Origin: Rhynchonema sp. JSB1_4
Lineage: Eukaryota > Nematoda > Chromadorea > Monhysterida > Xyalidae
Length of the DNA stretch: 64,000 bases
NCBI GenBank assembly: GCA_030248065.1
Contig: JASAMV010002651.1
Coordinates: 1-64,000 of the forward strand
Direction of reading: 5' to 3'
The notes beneath the pieces were generated by a model, which was given only the letters and a program-made list of their open reading frames with translations, was not told where the DNA came from and ran no database searches. The translations under genes were made by a program, and so were the position numbers. How positions within the stretch are numbered: position 1 is the first letter of the stretch; every line of letters starts with the position of its first letter. Below, piece after piece: positions 24,401 through 35,245 of this stretch.

Positions 24401-27400
24401 AAATAAAAAATCTCGGATACCCAGGGGGGGTTGCTCAAAAAAAGTCAATTTTTTTAGAGGAAAATCGAGCAAAATCGGTGTTGAAAGCGCAAAAAATGGT
24501 CATTTTGGGGGTTATGCTTGCGCCAACAAGCGATTTTGAGCATTTTGAAGGTAAAAAATAGGCGATTTTTACGGTTTTCGGAAAAATTTTAGGGCAGGAT
24601 ACTCCTGGACAAAAAGTCAGGATACCGGATACCCCTGGGTGAAAAAATCAAGATACCGGATACCGGATACTAGGGGGGTAACCCCCCTTCCCCCCCCCCC
24701 AACGACACCACTGCCTGCACACATGTATTTTACATAGTGTGCCACACAGGGTTGGGCAAAAAACGTTTTTTTCCAAAAAATCGTTTTTTTTAAACGTTTT
24801 TTTAAAAAAACGTTTTTTTTAAACGCCCAGATGACCAAAATATGCCTCGAAAAAAAATGGAAAACGCTCATGTTGGGAAGAAAACGTGGTTAAATGAAGT
24901 AATTCTATGTGTTCTGAGGCAAAATAAACGGGTTTCAACCCTTTTCTAGCGAGTTGTTAAGATCCCATATCAGACCCGCATCATGGGACCAACTTTGGCC
25001 GGGGTCATCATTGAAAGTCAAACTCCATATATCGACGTATCTCGACAAAGTAAAAATTGGTCGAAAATTTTTTGAAAAAAATGGGACAAAAAATTGATTT
25101 TCCTTGATGATCAGGGTACTTTCCCTGAAAAATCAGGGAAAATCAAGGAAATTCAGGATTTAAAAAAACGAAAAACGACCCAGGCGTTTTTTTAAAAAAA
25201 CGTCGTTTTTTTAAAGAAAAAACGCCGTCGTTTTTTTTGCCCAACCCTGGTGCCACAATCTAACCTCCAGTCATTGAGAGTATGGTGAGCATTGGCCCAG
25301 CGATGGCCAAAGCAACGGCGAACGTGGGACTGACGGCTGAGAAACACGATCCGAGTGCCACTCCGTTTTGTTCGATTAGAACACCGATGAACAACATGGA
25401 CGCGAAGGCACCGGCCGATGGTTGCAGACCGATCATGTAGTAGGATATGCCCATCAGGAGTAGACCTGGAAATTGCAGTATGATAATTGATTAACTCAGA
25501 AGACAGGCTGATTACAGCCATTGCAGTATGATAATTGATTAACTCAGAAGACTCAGGCTGATTACAGCCATTGTCGCTAGTGGTGCTTGACTGACCAAAA
25601 TAGAACAACCACCCAGCACCAACCGTCCAAAGCGAACACGGGCAAGAAGGCAAGAGTCTTGCCAACGTAGTACGCCCAGACGGGATACATTCCATCGTGA
25701 TGTTCTCGGCACAGAATCGGGAAGTCAGCCGGCAACAGATTGAGCACACCAAACAGTGAGGGATAGAGCAGCGAGTTGATCATGTAGAACAGCACACCGT
25801 TGACGTTTTGTATGCCACGTTGGTCGAACACGGTATGCAGGTACAGTAACCCAACAAAGATGCCGAAGCCAACGCGTTGCAGCAGGCGGTACTGGGCGAT
25901 GTTTGGATTTCGAAAGTTGTGCAGCACGGCTCGCCAGATCAGAACTCCCATCTGGAGCCACCAACTGGCCTGGTATGGTGATAGTGTGTTGTCCGACTTG
26001 CGACGATGGAAGAAATGCGTGAAGCTGGAATGAATATGCCATGATGCGAACATCCTTGGGAGCTTGTTTGCACAGGAAAACGCACCGATTTCCCGCGCCG
26101 TCGTCAATGAACGACTCGTACTTGGGTTCCTCATTGACACGCACGATCTTGTCCACCAATCGCACCATGTCCTTGTGCCCGGCCGATTCGGCGTACGAAT
26201 CGCAGATGCGTTTGGCACGCGCGCGAGTCTCGATTGGGTTCGTGGCTGTGACGGCCAGAACTTCGATTAAGTAGTCGGCAGGATTGTAGACAGACGGACA
26301 GATGTGGCCCAGCGAATTGAAGAACTGCAGTGCGTCGTCGGAGTCGCCGTGGAACGCGATCCGACCTTCGGCCATGAATAGTACCTGAAGAGTTGAAGAC
26401 TGATCGTGTATTTCCTCCAAGTGTCGTTTTGAGTCCAAATCCATGTAGGTCAGCGTGCCTGATCGAACATTGCGTAGATTTCACTGGCCGGTTGGTGTAT
26501 CGTGCACACGATCGTCTTCCCAGCCGATGCCAGCTGTTGTAGTACCGTGACGACGCTTTCGGCCATGAACGAGTCAAGACCGGTCGTTGGCTCGTCACAG
26601 AATAGCAGTGATGGATTGGTGAGCACCTGGGCATTGATTAAATTCGATTAATGGTGTCCATTAGTTGACTATAATAAAACGATAGTTGCCAACCTCACAG
26701 GCGAACGCTAGTCGCTTCTTCTCTCCACCTGAAATGCCCTTGATGATTCCGGGCAGTCCGATTTTGGTGTCCTTGCACTTGGTCAATCCGAGATCGAACA
26801 GCACTCGGTCGACACGACGCACCTTCTGCTGATAGGTCATCCGTGATGGCAAACGGAGGATGGCCTGCAGCAGATTTTAGGTAAAGTACCTGGGGCGACA
26901 TACACTACTGCCGAATGCATCGACCTAAGCTTATATAAAATTCACAAGCAAATGCAAAATGGCCCATGATGCTCGGATTCTTTTGATTGAAAGCGCGAAA
27001 CAGTGTGCACATACCTGGAATATCATGTGCTCTCTGACAGTGAGACTGCCGATGAACAGGTCGTCCTGTTGCACATAGGCCGACAGCGCCGTCATCTCTT
27101 CGCGTCCAATCACCTTGCCATTCACGAACACGTCACCCGTGACGAGCAAGCCGCGAAGGTTGCGTTGTACCAGTGAGTTGAGGAACGTCGATTTGCCAGC
27201 GCCACTGTAATGAGTGTGGCTCTTGTCAGGGCTTCATCAAAGTCAAACTAGTCAAATCCAAACTTTCCACAAACCTGGCTCCCATCAGAGCGACCAGCTG
27301 CCCGGGCATAACGGCACCGGTCAGCCCAAACAGCAGCTGTTTCGTGTACTGCCTGGTCGATCCATCCAAACTAATCTGCGGATCGTTGCGATGTTTGAAC

Positions 27401-29637
27401 TTTTGCCACAACGATCGTTTCTGCTTGACGAACACACTCAGATCGCGCCATGACAGTGTGACCGGGTGCGCGGTGGCGATGCTGCTCGCGCGTGACGCCG
27501 TTCGTGCACGACGTTCCAACGCCGCTTTGTCGTTGGTGTACACGTCGCCGATAATGTCCTCCAGCCATTCGGCACCTGCAACAATACGAGTTGCTCTTGT
27601 CGTTGAATACAAGGCTGACCCTGAATCGCACTGCAGAGGTGGGACAGACACGTACATAGATCATATCTGGAATCCACAACCTGGACATGCAGCTCCACAC
27701 TGACTCAAGCAGTCACAGTTGCTGGATGGCATTATCCAATGGTTGTTGGGGTTGGTTATGTGTTCTGTCTTTGTGTGCATCAACAACAATGCACAAAACG
27801 CACGTCCACCTTATCATTGTTATCGTGTCGTTCTGCTCTGTTGTATGACATGCCACTCAAACGGTTGTACAGAAAATAAAACCAATGTATAAAAAACGTA
27901 TGTTTAGAAACAGTCGTTTTTTCACTTTGTGCCTGGCACAATCAACGAAAATAGAACACTGCGATATAACCTTCGGCTTCACTGCTAAGCACGGTCGATG
28001 TTCGATCACCTTCAGTCACATAGTCTGCATCCACATTCGGAATCGACACGATGACGTCACTGGCTGGTCTGTGCCCGGTTACACTGCTGTTGGCACCTGA
28101 CCTTGCCACATCAGGCGACGCTTGTTGCACACCATTGGCACCGATTCGTGGGTAGATGCCCGTGGTGCTGTGGTAGTGCGGTTGACGCAAATAGGAATAT
28201 TTGTCGGGCGCATTGACACAGCGGAATAGAGGTTCTGACTCATCGCCTGTGTCCGAAGTGATATAGGCGGACGGTCGAGCTCGAATAGGTCGCGGCATTT
28301 GGAGTTGTTGTTGCCTGGAATGAAAACTTAAAAGATGTATTATCATCCAACAAATTAGTATTCCTCCAGTTGCTACAGTGTGCAACTTTGTGGGCCGTAA
28401 CTTTAGCGTAGCTGCAACTGAGCGCTCCAAGATGTGCTCAACGGCCAAGAAACGCACGTCATACACACATTACTGTCTGCGTTGACGCCAGTAGAAACGG
28501 GATGTTTATTGAGCAACACACAGCCTGTAAGATTGTGATCGTTGTTTCATAGCATCAAATATGATTTTTATGGGTCATTAGAATCATCAAAGTAACTCTT
28601 GTCAATGTCGCTTTCGTGTGTGGGCTGCTTCTGTAAACAGAGTAGCCTTCATCGCTTGTACGTAGGTTGTATTATCGTACTCGTGTTATCAGCCTAATGA
28701 CCTTTACGTCTTTACATAAACACATAAAAAGTGCCTGCTGACACAGGAACATTGTAATCGTGAAAAGACGATTGTTGAAAAAACCTCCGCAAATGGGCTG
28801 TTGTCCGGTGCCTTGCTTGCGTCTGCAACAAATTAGAAACAAAGGCACCGACAGTGTGCGCGTGACCCGAGCGTTGACTGTTGACAGTGGAACGCGAGAG
28901 AAAGCACGTGTTACTAAAATGTGAGTAAACAACATCACGAAAATGTCAAAACGTCAGCCAACACAGCACTGGTTCATGTCACAGAGATGGGCACATACAT
29001 GAGTAGTGCTCTAACCAAACTCGACTGCCGACCAGTCCAGAAAACGCCAAGCATTGTATTTTTGGTGGTTTTCGGTCCCTACACGTACTGTATGTACATA
29101 CAGTATGTAGGTCCGCCCGCCGGGACTGAACAAGTGTGTTGCCAAGTTGGCTGTCCATCAAGTAATGACACTATTTCAGGCTTCTGCAACTGCAGACAAC
29201 GGCGTTGACATCGTTGTTTCGTCTGTTCCGCGGCCGAAAGCACAACCCTTTGCGGGATCGGGTCGATTGTGCCGAGTTCGATGAACAACAGTTGTTCCTT
29301 GGAACATTGTTCTTCGCGTTGTTGTTGTTCCTGTTGCCGACAACGTTGACCTATTGGTCAGTCTTCTCGTCGGTGCGTTTGAATTAGCCGATGTTTCACG
29401 CAATGTTCTGTATTGCTGTAACTCTGTATCACAGTGGAGTGGATCACACATGTCATGATCCATAAATTTGGAAGCACAACTTCGAGTACCCATGTATGCG
29501 AGGATTTCGTGGTTTTCAAGTGCAACAATAACATTTATTTTTCATTTCAGTTGCGACTACTCACGATTACAGTCGAATGGACTGGAAGCCATGTGATCAA
29601 TTTAATGACAAAATCTTTGCAGAATTTCGATCGATAG
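21457..29637 (+). CDS. PIG-Q (GPI1), GPI-N-acetylglucosaminyltransferase subunit
   Basis: PIG-Q is a membrane subunit of the ER complex that transfers GlcNAc to phosphatidylinositol, the first step of GPI-anchor synthesis. Supported exons: 21457-21540, 21709-21847, 22044-22210, 22750-22938, 29180-29372, 29551-29637 (TAG), all in consistent phase. Diagnostic segments: GNPAGLKLN with [12 protein letters not shown], then paired hydrophobic helices, then [18 protein letters not shown], and GTLLF-type helix [15 protein letters not shown]. These match the human PIG-Q core in order. The tail after the last helix is much shorter than in human. The N-terminal exons before 21457 are not resolved: an open stretch at about 21,308-21,427 ending in a gtgagc donor is a candidate but its phase does not fit. 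The 22939-29179 intron (6.2 kb) contains the antisense ABCG gene, and the first four exons lie in the duplicated arm. Confidence 0.88.
22323..22629. mobile_element. hAT-like non-autonomous element, family cagtgtagttcc (right arm)
   Basis: Reverse-complement partner of the 4121-4446 element, 19 bp shorter because one tandem unit is missing. TIRs cagtgtagttcc / ggaactacactg. It lies in the 22211-22749 intron of PIG-Q. Confidence 0.75.
23319..28298 (-). CDS. ABCG (White-type) half-transporter, complete right copy, nested in PIG-Q intron
   Basis: Full gene on the minus strand. Exons in transcript order: 27971-28298, 27275-27575, 27015-27204, 26694-26864, 26459-26626, 26086-26384, 25624-26024, 25265-25465, 23829-24019, 23319-23453. 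All junction phases agree and give 794 residues, longer than many 600-700-residue ABCG proteins because of a polar N-terminal region of about 110 residues. Walker A (GASGAGKST) is near residue 210, the Q-loop region ([18 protein letters not shown]) follows, signature ISGGEKKRL is near 315, and Walker [10 protein letters not shown] near 340. The C-terminal half is a multi-spanning membrane domain. The start ATG lies just inside an exon after an acceptor (TTCCAG), so a further 5' coding or leader exon is possible. The gene lies entirely inside the intron of PIG-Q on the opposite strand. The substrate cannot be told from sequence. Confidence 0.92.
24286..24713. mobile_element. hAT-like element, family cagtggtgtcgttggg (right arm)
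   Basis: Partner of 2029-2465. TIRs and perfect 8-bp duplication cctgcaca at 24278-24285 and 24714-24721. It lies in the ABCG intron. Confidence 0.92.
24747..25249. mobile_element. hAT-like element, family cagggttgggca (right arm)
   Basis: Partner of 1492-1995. Perfect 8-bp duplication gtgccaca at 24739-24746 and 25250-25257. It lies in the ABCG intron. Confidence 0.92.
28299..29179. other. Remaining PIG-Q intron, upstream of the nested ABCG gene
   Basis: No coding region supported. Presumably contains the promoter of the minus-strand ABCG gene. A short palindromic gtatgtacatac-like stretch occurs near 29,089-29,106. Confidence 0.4.
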
Positions 29638-30008
29638 CTCACCTTCATTTTGTTTCTTTATCGCCTCATTGAGATTTGATCTGACCATCTCATAAATCGT
29701 TGGAAGCGGCGTCTATGTGTACAGGTGCTGTCAGTAAAATAAGAGTAATGCCAAAATGTAATGAATTTTTTACTCGTGCTTATCGGAGTATGTCCTGATG
29801 CTCACAGTCCGAACACAAGCAATATCATTCAGCCTTACCGTTGCGTGCCAGAAATTACAGTCGTTCGCGGACATCTTACGGGCTTTGGAATTCAGCGAAC
29901 TTAAGCAGCATTTTATATTTTCATTCATTTCCTTTTCCCTTGACCACACCGCAGCCTCTTGCCCAAACTTCCATTATTTGCGCTAAAACATTTGAATTTA
30001 TTGCCGTC

Positions 30009-31606
30009 ATGACCCCAACCAGAACAAGTTCACCAAAATATCGGTTGATCGTGCTTTTGTTCGTTGCCGTTTTGTGCTCTGAAAGTCAAGGTTATTACTT
30101 TATTCTATCTTGTTTGTCATTTGGCGTTAATGTTATTTTATTTGTTCAGGTCATTCTAGCAGCAGCCAAGATCAAAATTCGGACACCCAATACAAGTCAA
30201 ATTCATTACCAATAACCACGCCTCACCCGTGAGTCAATCAACACTATATGCATTTACCCAATTTTGACCGTCGTCAAACATTTTTCGGTTCTCCAACGTT
30301 GCTGGTGTTTCATCATTCCAGCCAACGTAATCCGTTGCCAACCCTGATTCTGTTGGCGTGTGGTGGCCTAATCGCAGTCACTCTGATCTTGTTCGTCATA
30401 ATGGTCGTATTCTATTGTTATCTAAGACGGATTGATCAAAATGAACGTATCCGAAAACGCGAGGCGATGGCGGTTGGTTGTGATGTTTCATTTTTTCAAA
30501 AAATATATGTATTTCGCTGATGCTCAACAAGACTGCAGCTGGAAGAAATGCATCTGGAGCGACAGCCGGCAGCTGACGGTAAACTGCCCTACGGCGGGTA
30601 CAGGGTGTTCAAAAAGAAACGATTCAACAACGCCGTGCTCAATAAAGTGCCGGTGCCGACCGAACATGTGCTCCCGCCGAATCCACCCGATCAAGGAGGT
30701 CAATCCGTTGATGAAGATGCGCGTGTGACTATTTGTGAGGTGCGAGGATCAATCAAAATCAATAGATTTATATCATGCATTTATTCAGTCGGACGATCAC
30801 TAATTCGATCTCATTCAATCGTGCTCACAACAAATCAAGCATTCATAGATCAATGTAAATGTGTGATTGTTACCATTGATGCAATCGTTGATCACATCAC
30901 TCGTTCACTCAATCGCACGATCGATCGCCCAGGTTGTCGAGGCGCATCCGATCGAAGGCCGCAGTGCCGATCACTTTCTGAGCGAACGGGGCTACGATTC
31001 GGCCCTTGATCTGACCGACAGCTATCGCAGCGAATTCCTCAAATCGAGAGAAATGGCGCGACAACGTGCCAAGGGTCACTATGTGTCGTTGCTAAAGGAG
31101 GATATCAAGGAGTGAGTGGGCGTGTTACAAACGTATTTTTTCAACATTTTATTCAAAAAATCAATTTCAGTTTCGAAGAGCTGTTCGACATTGAGTACAG
31201 TTCCGAAGTGAGCACGAGCAGCGGCAAGCTGCTGGCGGACAGCAGCAAAACAGCGCTGGAGAGCAGCATCAAGATGGACAGCGCAAGCAGTCGACAAACT
31301 GATACATCAGCCAAACACGATGACACACAACAAGCGAATGCCAAAATTGAAACATCACAATCGCGATCGAACATCGATGACGACGACAGCCGATCGCCCG
31401 GGACTGGGTCGAAGGGAAGTGGCATGTTCGAAGATGCACCCAGCCCCGCATCCAGTCCCAGCGACACAAATCTGTCCAGTCCAGCCCCCAAATTAAATCA
31501 CAAATCATTGAAACATCAACCAGTCGTCAGCAGCACGCAGAAACCGAATGACACTGATATCAAATCGGACAGACACGACTCAACGTATTTGTATCTGAAG
31601 AGGTGA
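30009..31606 (+). CDS. Unrecognised type I single-pass membrane protein
   Basis: Six exons: 30009-30090, 30150-30228, 30322-30472, 30539-30739, 30933-31111, 31171-31606 (TGA), all in phase, giving 375 residues. A hydrophobic N-terminal segment (RLIVLLFVAVLC) ending at SESQG looks like a signal peptide. A short extracellular Ser/Gln/Thr-rich part follows, then a strong membrane helix at about residues 62-88 (LILLACGGLIAVTLILF) stopped by YCYLRR. The cytoplasmic part has a basic stretch (KKKRFNNAV), a conserved-looking middle block (ADHFLSERGYDSALDL), and a C-terminal tail rich in Ser, Asp and Lys that looks disordered. An AATAAA signal follows at 31839-31844. I do not recognise the family. Consistent splicing and codon structure make a real gene likely. 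Confidence 0.82.
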
Positions 31607-31838
31607 CTGAATCGAAACTGGGCATCTGCCGTCCCTTAATTTAGCGGATTTAGATTACATATGTGATATGCGCAGTTACTCGAATTCGCAAGAGAACCGT
31701 GTGGTTTTTGGATACATTCCCTTCTCATGCTTAAACTGTAAATCTTCACTAATTCGTTCCCATCGCTCTTGTATGAATCATTTCTGGTGAATGCACACTG
31801 AAATGGGACATTAAATGGAATGCTTTGTGAATGGATAA

Positions 31839-31844
31839 AATAAA
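31839..31844 (+). promoter_or_regulatory. Polyadenylation signal AATAAA
   Basis: Canonical hexamer 233 bp after the stop codon of the single-pass membrane protein gene. Confidence 0.6.
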
Positions 31845-32020
31845 TGTTTTTGAAAACAACAAAAACGCCAATTGCACAAGTACATCTATCCTACGATATG
31901 TAATCTTGAATGACAAGAATCTGTGGTAACCAGGCCTGAGTTCGATTCTAATTTCTGCTTTCGATCCGATTCTTGTTTCGCAACAAAATCAAAGAAAATA
32001 TCACACATCCTTTGGGCATC

Positions 32021-32603
32021 ATGTCCAGCGCCCAAATTTCGCTGCTGTTTGTGTTGCTCGTCGGGGTTACGGTGGAATTCGGGCGTACCGAAGGCATAAT
32101 TTTGCTACTCTATGACTTTCCATACCTCGATTCAAATTTTCGAAAAATCATTAACAATAGAAAAATTTCCAGAATGTCTGTGCAAGGCGTTGCATCAAAA
32201 CGTCAAGGCGCTATACCCGTGTGGTTGCGACAACCGCGACACGTTGGATGTGGACAGCTTTATGTGGTGCTCAGGAATGTCCCGCTCAGAACTAGTGCCG
32301 ATGGGTGGATGTATGTTGCTTTTATATCTCACATTTTTCTAGGTTTCTTATTTTTATATAATGTCGGTTTCACCCACAGGTCCCGAACCAACGCCACGGT
32401 GTTTATGTCAGTGCAGTCACAAGGATATGCCGTTGCCAAAAGGTCAATTTCCCTTATTTCACAAACCTAAAATTTTGAAAAAGGCTCTGAAAGCGAATTT
32501 GTTTTCAGGTTGCGCCTGGCCGGAAAGCAGGCTGCCACATAGTGCGTGTGAAGACGCAGAATGCGAATCGGAGACTGTGGCTGACTGGCGAAACAATGAT
32601 TGA
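32021..32603 (+). CDS. Small secreted cysteine-rich protein (117 residues), family unknown
   Basis: Four exons: 32021-32084, 32173-32304, 32380-32442, 32509-32603 (TGA), with consistent phases. The first exon encodes a signal peptide (ISLLFVLLVGVTVEFG). The mature chain has 11 cysteines in about 95 residues, including CLC, CGC and CLCQC groupings and a final C-x4-C in an acidic tail. Start ATG chosen because it directly precedes the hydrophobic segment. An in-frame upstream ATG at 31973 exists but adds a polar leader. An AATAAA lies at 32769-32774. I recognise no known domain. It could be a secreted peptide or extracellular protein, and function is not assigned. Confidence 0.72.
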
Positions 32604-32768
32604 TGTACAGATCTGCAACTACATAACTTTTGTGACAAAAAGATTTATTATTGGGCGTATTTGTATGCGGATGGGGATGGCAATGTGATAAGGTATTGTG
32701 ATACAAAAGGTTTTTGCACATTTCGGCCTTTGTACTCCTGTGGGTTTCACTTTGGATCTTTTGTAAGC

Positions 32769-32774
32769 AATAAA
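32769..32774 (+). promoter_or_regulatory. Polyadenylation signal AATAAA
   Basis: Hexamer 166 bp after the stop codon of the cysteine-rich gene. Confidence 0.5.
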
Positions 32775-34578
32775 TTTCTTGCGAACCCTACACGCGTGTC
32801 GAACGCTAAGGTCGGTACAACCAGTTTCTTTATTTTGTTTGACAGCAGTACAATTCGTTATTGTCCTTTGCTCAGTTTAGAATCTCCCCCAGTTGATCCC
32901 TCAAACGTCAGGCGAAACATCAACCTGGAATAACCACTTCGCTTTTCGGGCAGCCAGTGGCAGTCATTCAAACATGATGTTTCACCTAAAACGGAACTGA
33001 AGAAAACAATTCTTCACTTTCGACGAAAATTGGCGGAATTTTGCGAAATTGAACAGATGTCTCCGGCAGCTGATGTTGTTTTGGTTTTCTTCCACAACCC
33101 AGATGGTCCCGGTTTTTTTGTTTAATTGCGGTTTTTTCACGAAGAAAAATACTCTTTTTTCACCCGTGGTGACAATATTGTGCTAAAACAACATCAACTG
33201 TCCTGTCGTTAAACTATTGACAGCGACCCTGAAATCAAACAGAATGGATTGATGCCTTTCTTAAGTATCTTTCACGTATACGTCCACAATAATAATTCAA
33301 TAATAATAATAACGATTCAATTCAACAATAATTCAAACAAGCATCAATACTTTTGATACTTTTGTTTTTTTACAAGACATGAGTAAACACATGAGCTCAT
33401 AGTATTCCTTCGTCGGTTTACAATTTCGTGACCAATTTCTAACTAATTTCTTGTCATTCCAACAGTTTCCATTCGAAATACCACTATGATAGCATATCAG
33501 TCTGATAATCAGGTCGATTGTCTCTCTTGAACCAGATTCCGTTCGGATAAAGTTTCGTTATTATTCTGGCTTTGTTCTTGATTGATTTGTTTCTCACACG
33601 TTAATCGTTGAAACTTTCACCATTATCAACAGTTCACGTTTGCACCTCCCGTCTCTTGACTTTATCATGAAGCTTGATTACTGGTAGCAGTGGAGCGTTG
33701 TTTTATCGAGACATTTTCTGTGATAGTAACTCCCAAATCCCAACTTTAGCTGAGAACTCCGATCACTCATTGTGCCGTCATTGTGTCCTTCACATCATTG
33801 TATCCAACGTCACGATGGTTTCCGTCATCACGAAGCGCGAACGAAGTATTAAGTTTGTGACTGACATTGGCAGCATCAGCATTTTTCAGCAATATTATAA
33901 TGCGCCTTTCGCGGTGCCCAGGCAATTTCACAAGTCACAATAATCATTTTCATTGGCACTGATTGACAACAAACCGTTAATACTCATTCTGAACCAGTTC
34001 GGGCCCATGAAGTTTGAGCTGCACCAACCTACCCTGAGTTTGCTGTATTTTCCGTATCTTCTATCAGTTTGATTGCTGAAATACTGTAGCGTTGTGATTG
34101 GTGCAGAACAGCGATGTACATATCTTTCTTAGCGTTAGCAAGCCTGGTGTTTGTATCCTGAGGACTCGAAAAATTCTGTTGGTGCAAACTTAATTTTGTT
34201 CCATTAATCATTGCGAAATTCACCCCGTCTCGAAGCAGGTCGTACCCATAGCGTCCTGGTATTCGAGGCATAAATGTAAAATCGTAGAACGAAGATGCAC
34301 GGTGACAATCAAATCTCTTAGCGTTCTTTCGACAACAGTGCATCTTGAAAACTGGAATACGAAGAACACACGACATGTTTTTCTCCTCATTCACTTGGTA
34401 ATTACCCGAGGTGGGTTAAGATGAGATGAGAAGATGTTCGCGCCTTTGTGCGTTGGCAATCGTTCGCGTTCAGGCCATCGAAAACCAGATGGACCAAATT
34501 TGTGGTCTGCTTGCACAGGGACAAATCTGAATCGTATCTCAATGAACCAAGGTGGTCAAGAATCATATAAGTGGTATG
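32775..34578. other. Gene-poor stretch
   Basis: AT-rich DNA with short open frames (up to 121 codons) that resemble nothing recognised. A small aataataat run is near 33,290-33,335. Confidence 0.4.
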
Positions 34579-34586
34579 CTTCAGGA

Positions 34587-35245
34587 CAGGGTTGGAAAAA
34601 AATTTTTTTAAACGAGTTTTTTTAAAATGTCTGAGATTCAGGGAAATTTTACCAAATTTGCCTTAAAAACGCCCAAAACGCGAAAAAATGCAACTTTAAT
34701 TGACAGTCACTTTTGTGACTTAGTTTGCATCACTTATGAAGGGTGTTTACGTCATTTCGGTGCGATCCAACAGTCTGTGCTTGATATGGACCGATGATGA
34801 TTGCTGCTCTGTGGTATCGGACACAACAGTTTGTGGCCGAATCAGCAAGATTCATTCATGAACCACCCAGAATTGAGAATATAAGCTACAGAAATACTTG
34901 TCGGGTAGCTGAATCAGTCGTATATGACCGACCTGATGGGGTATGACATCAAAGTACCATGTGAGTACATGCATACTGTGTCTCATGTATCACGGGAAGG
35001 TATAATAACATCATTTGGGGCATCTTAGATACCAAATACATGCCCAAAAGTTGATTTTGTGAAGAAAATTTCTCGACCCTTGAGAAAAAATGACAAAAAA
35101 TAACCCCCAAAAAGGCCATTTTTGAACGTTTTAGAACATTTTGTTCCCCCGAAAAATTTAAAAAAAAATTTTTTTTGAAAAAAAACCTTTTTTTTAAAAA
35201 AAATTTTTGTTTAAAAAAAATTAAAGTTTTCTTTGCCCAACCCTG
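34587..35245. mobile_element. hAT-like non-autonomous element, family cagggttggg
   Basis: TIRs cagggttggaaaaaaa / ctttgcccaaccctg with perfect 8-bp duplication cttcagga at 34579-34586 and 35246-35253. A/T homopolymer interior, related to the elements at 1492-1995 and 24747-25249 but with a longer unique middle. Confidence 0.92.

Larger units (their letters stand above)
1..26722. repeat. Giant inverted duplication (palindrome), arms about 12 kb
   Basis: The sequence from 1 to about 12,300 reappears reverse-complemented from about 14,930 to 26,722. Paired positions add up to 26,723 at the outer end, 26,750-26,769 in the PIG-Q part and 27,394-27,398 towards the centre. Each shift is explained by a discrete indel: a 625-bp transposon insertion at 5,867-6,499, a 19-bp tandem unit near 4,320, and small gains near 650 and 1,140. 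Both arms hold phosphate carrier, PIG-Q 5' exons and the ABCG gene with open frames. Position 1 pairs with 26,722, so the arm boundary on the left is outside the window. It could be a real head-to-head duplication or two haplotypes joined at the centre by the assembler. Confidence 0.93.

Noticed and set aside
27942..28466. Extending the ABCG N-terminus upstream of 28298
   Set aside because: A ttccag acceptor lies just before the chosen exon, and the extra sequence looks like intron; left as uncertain.
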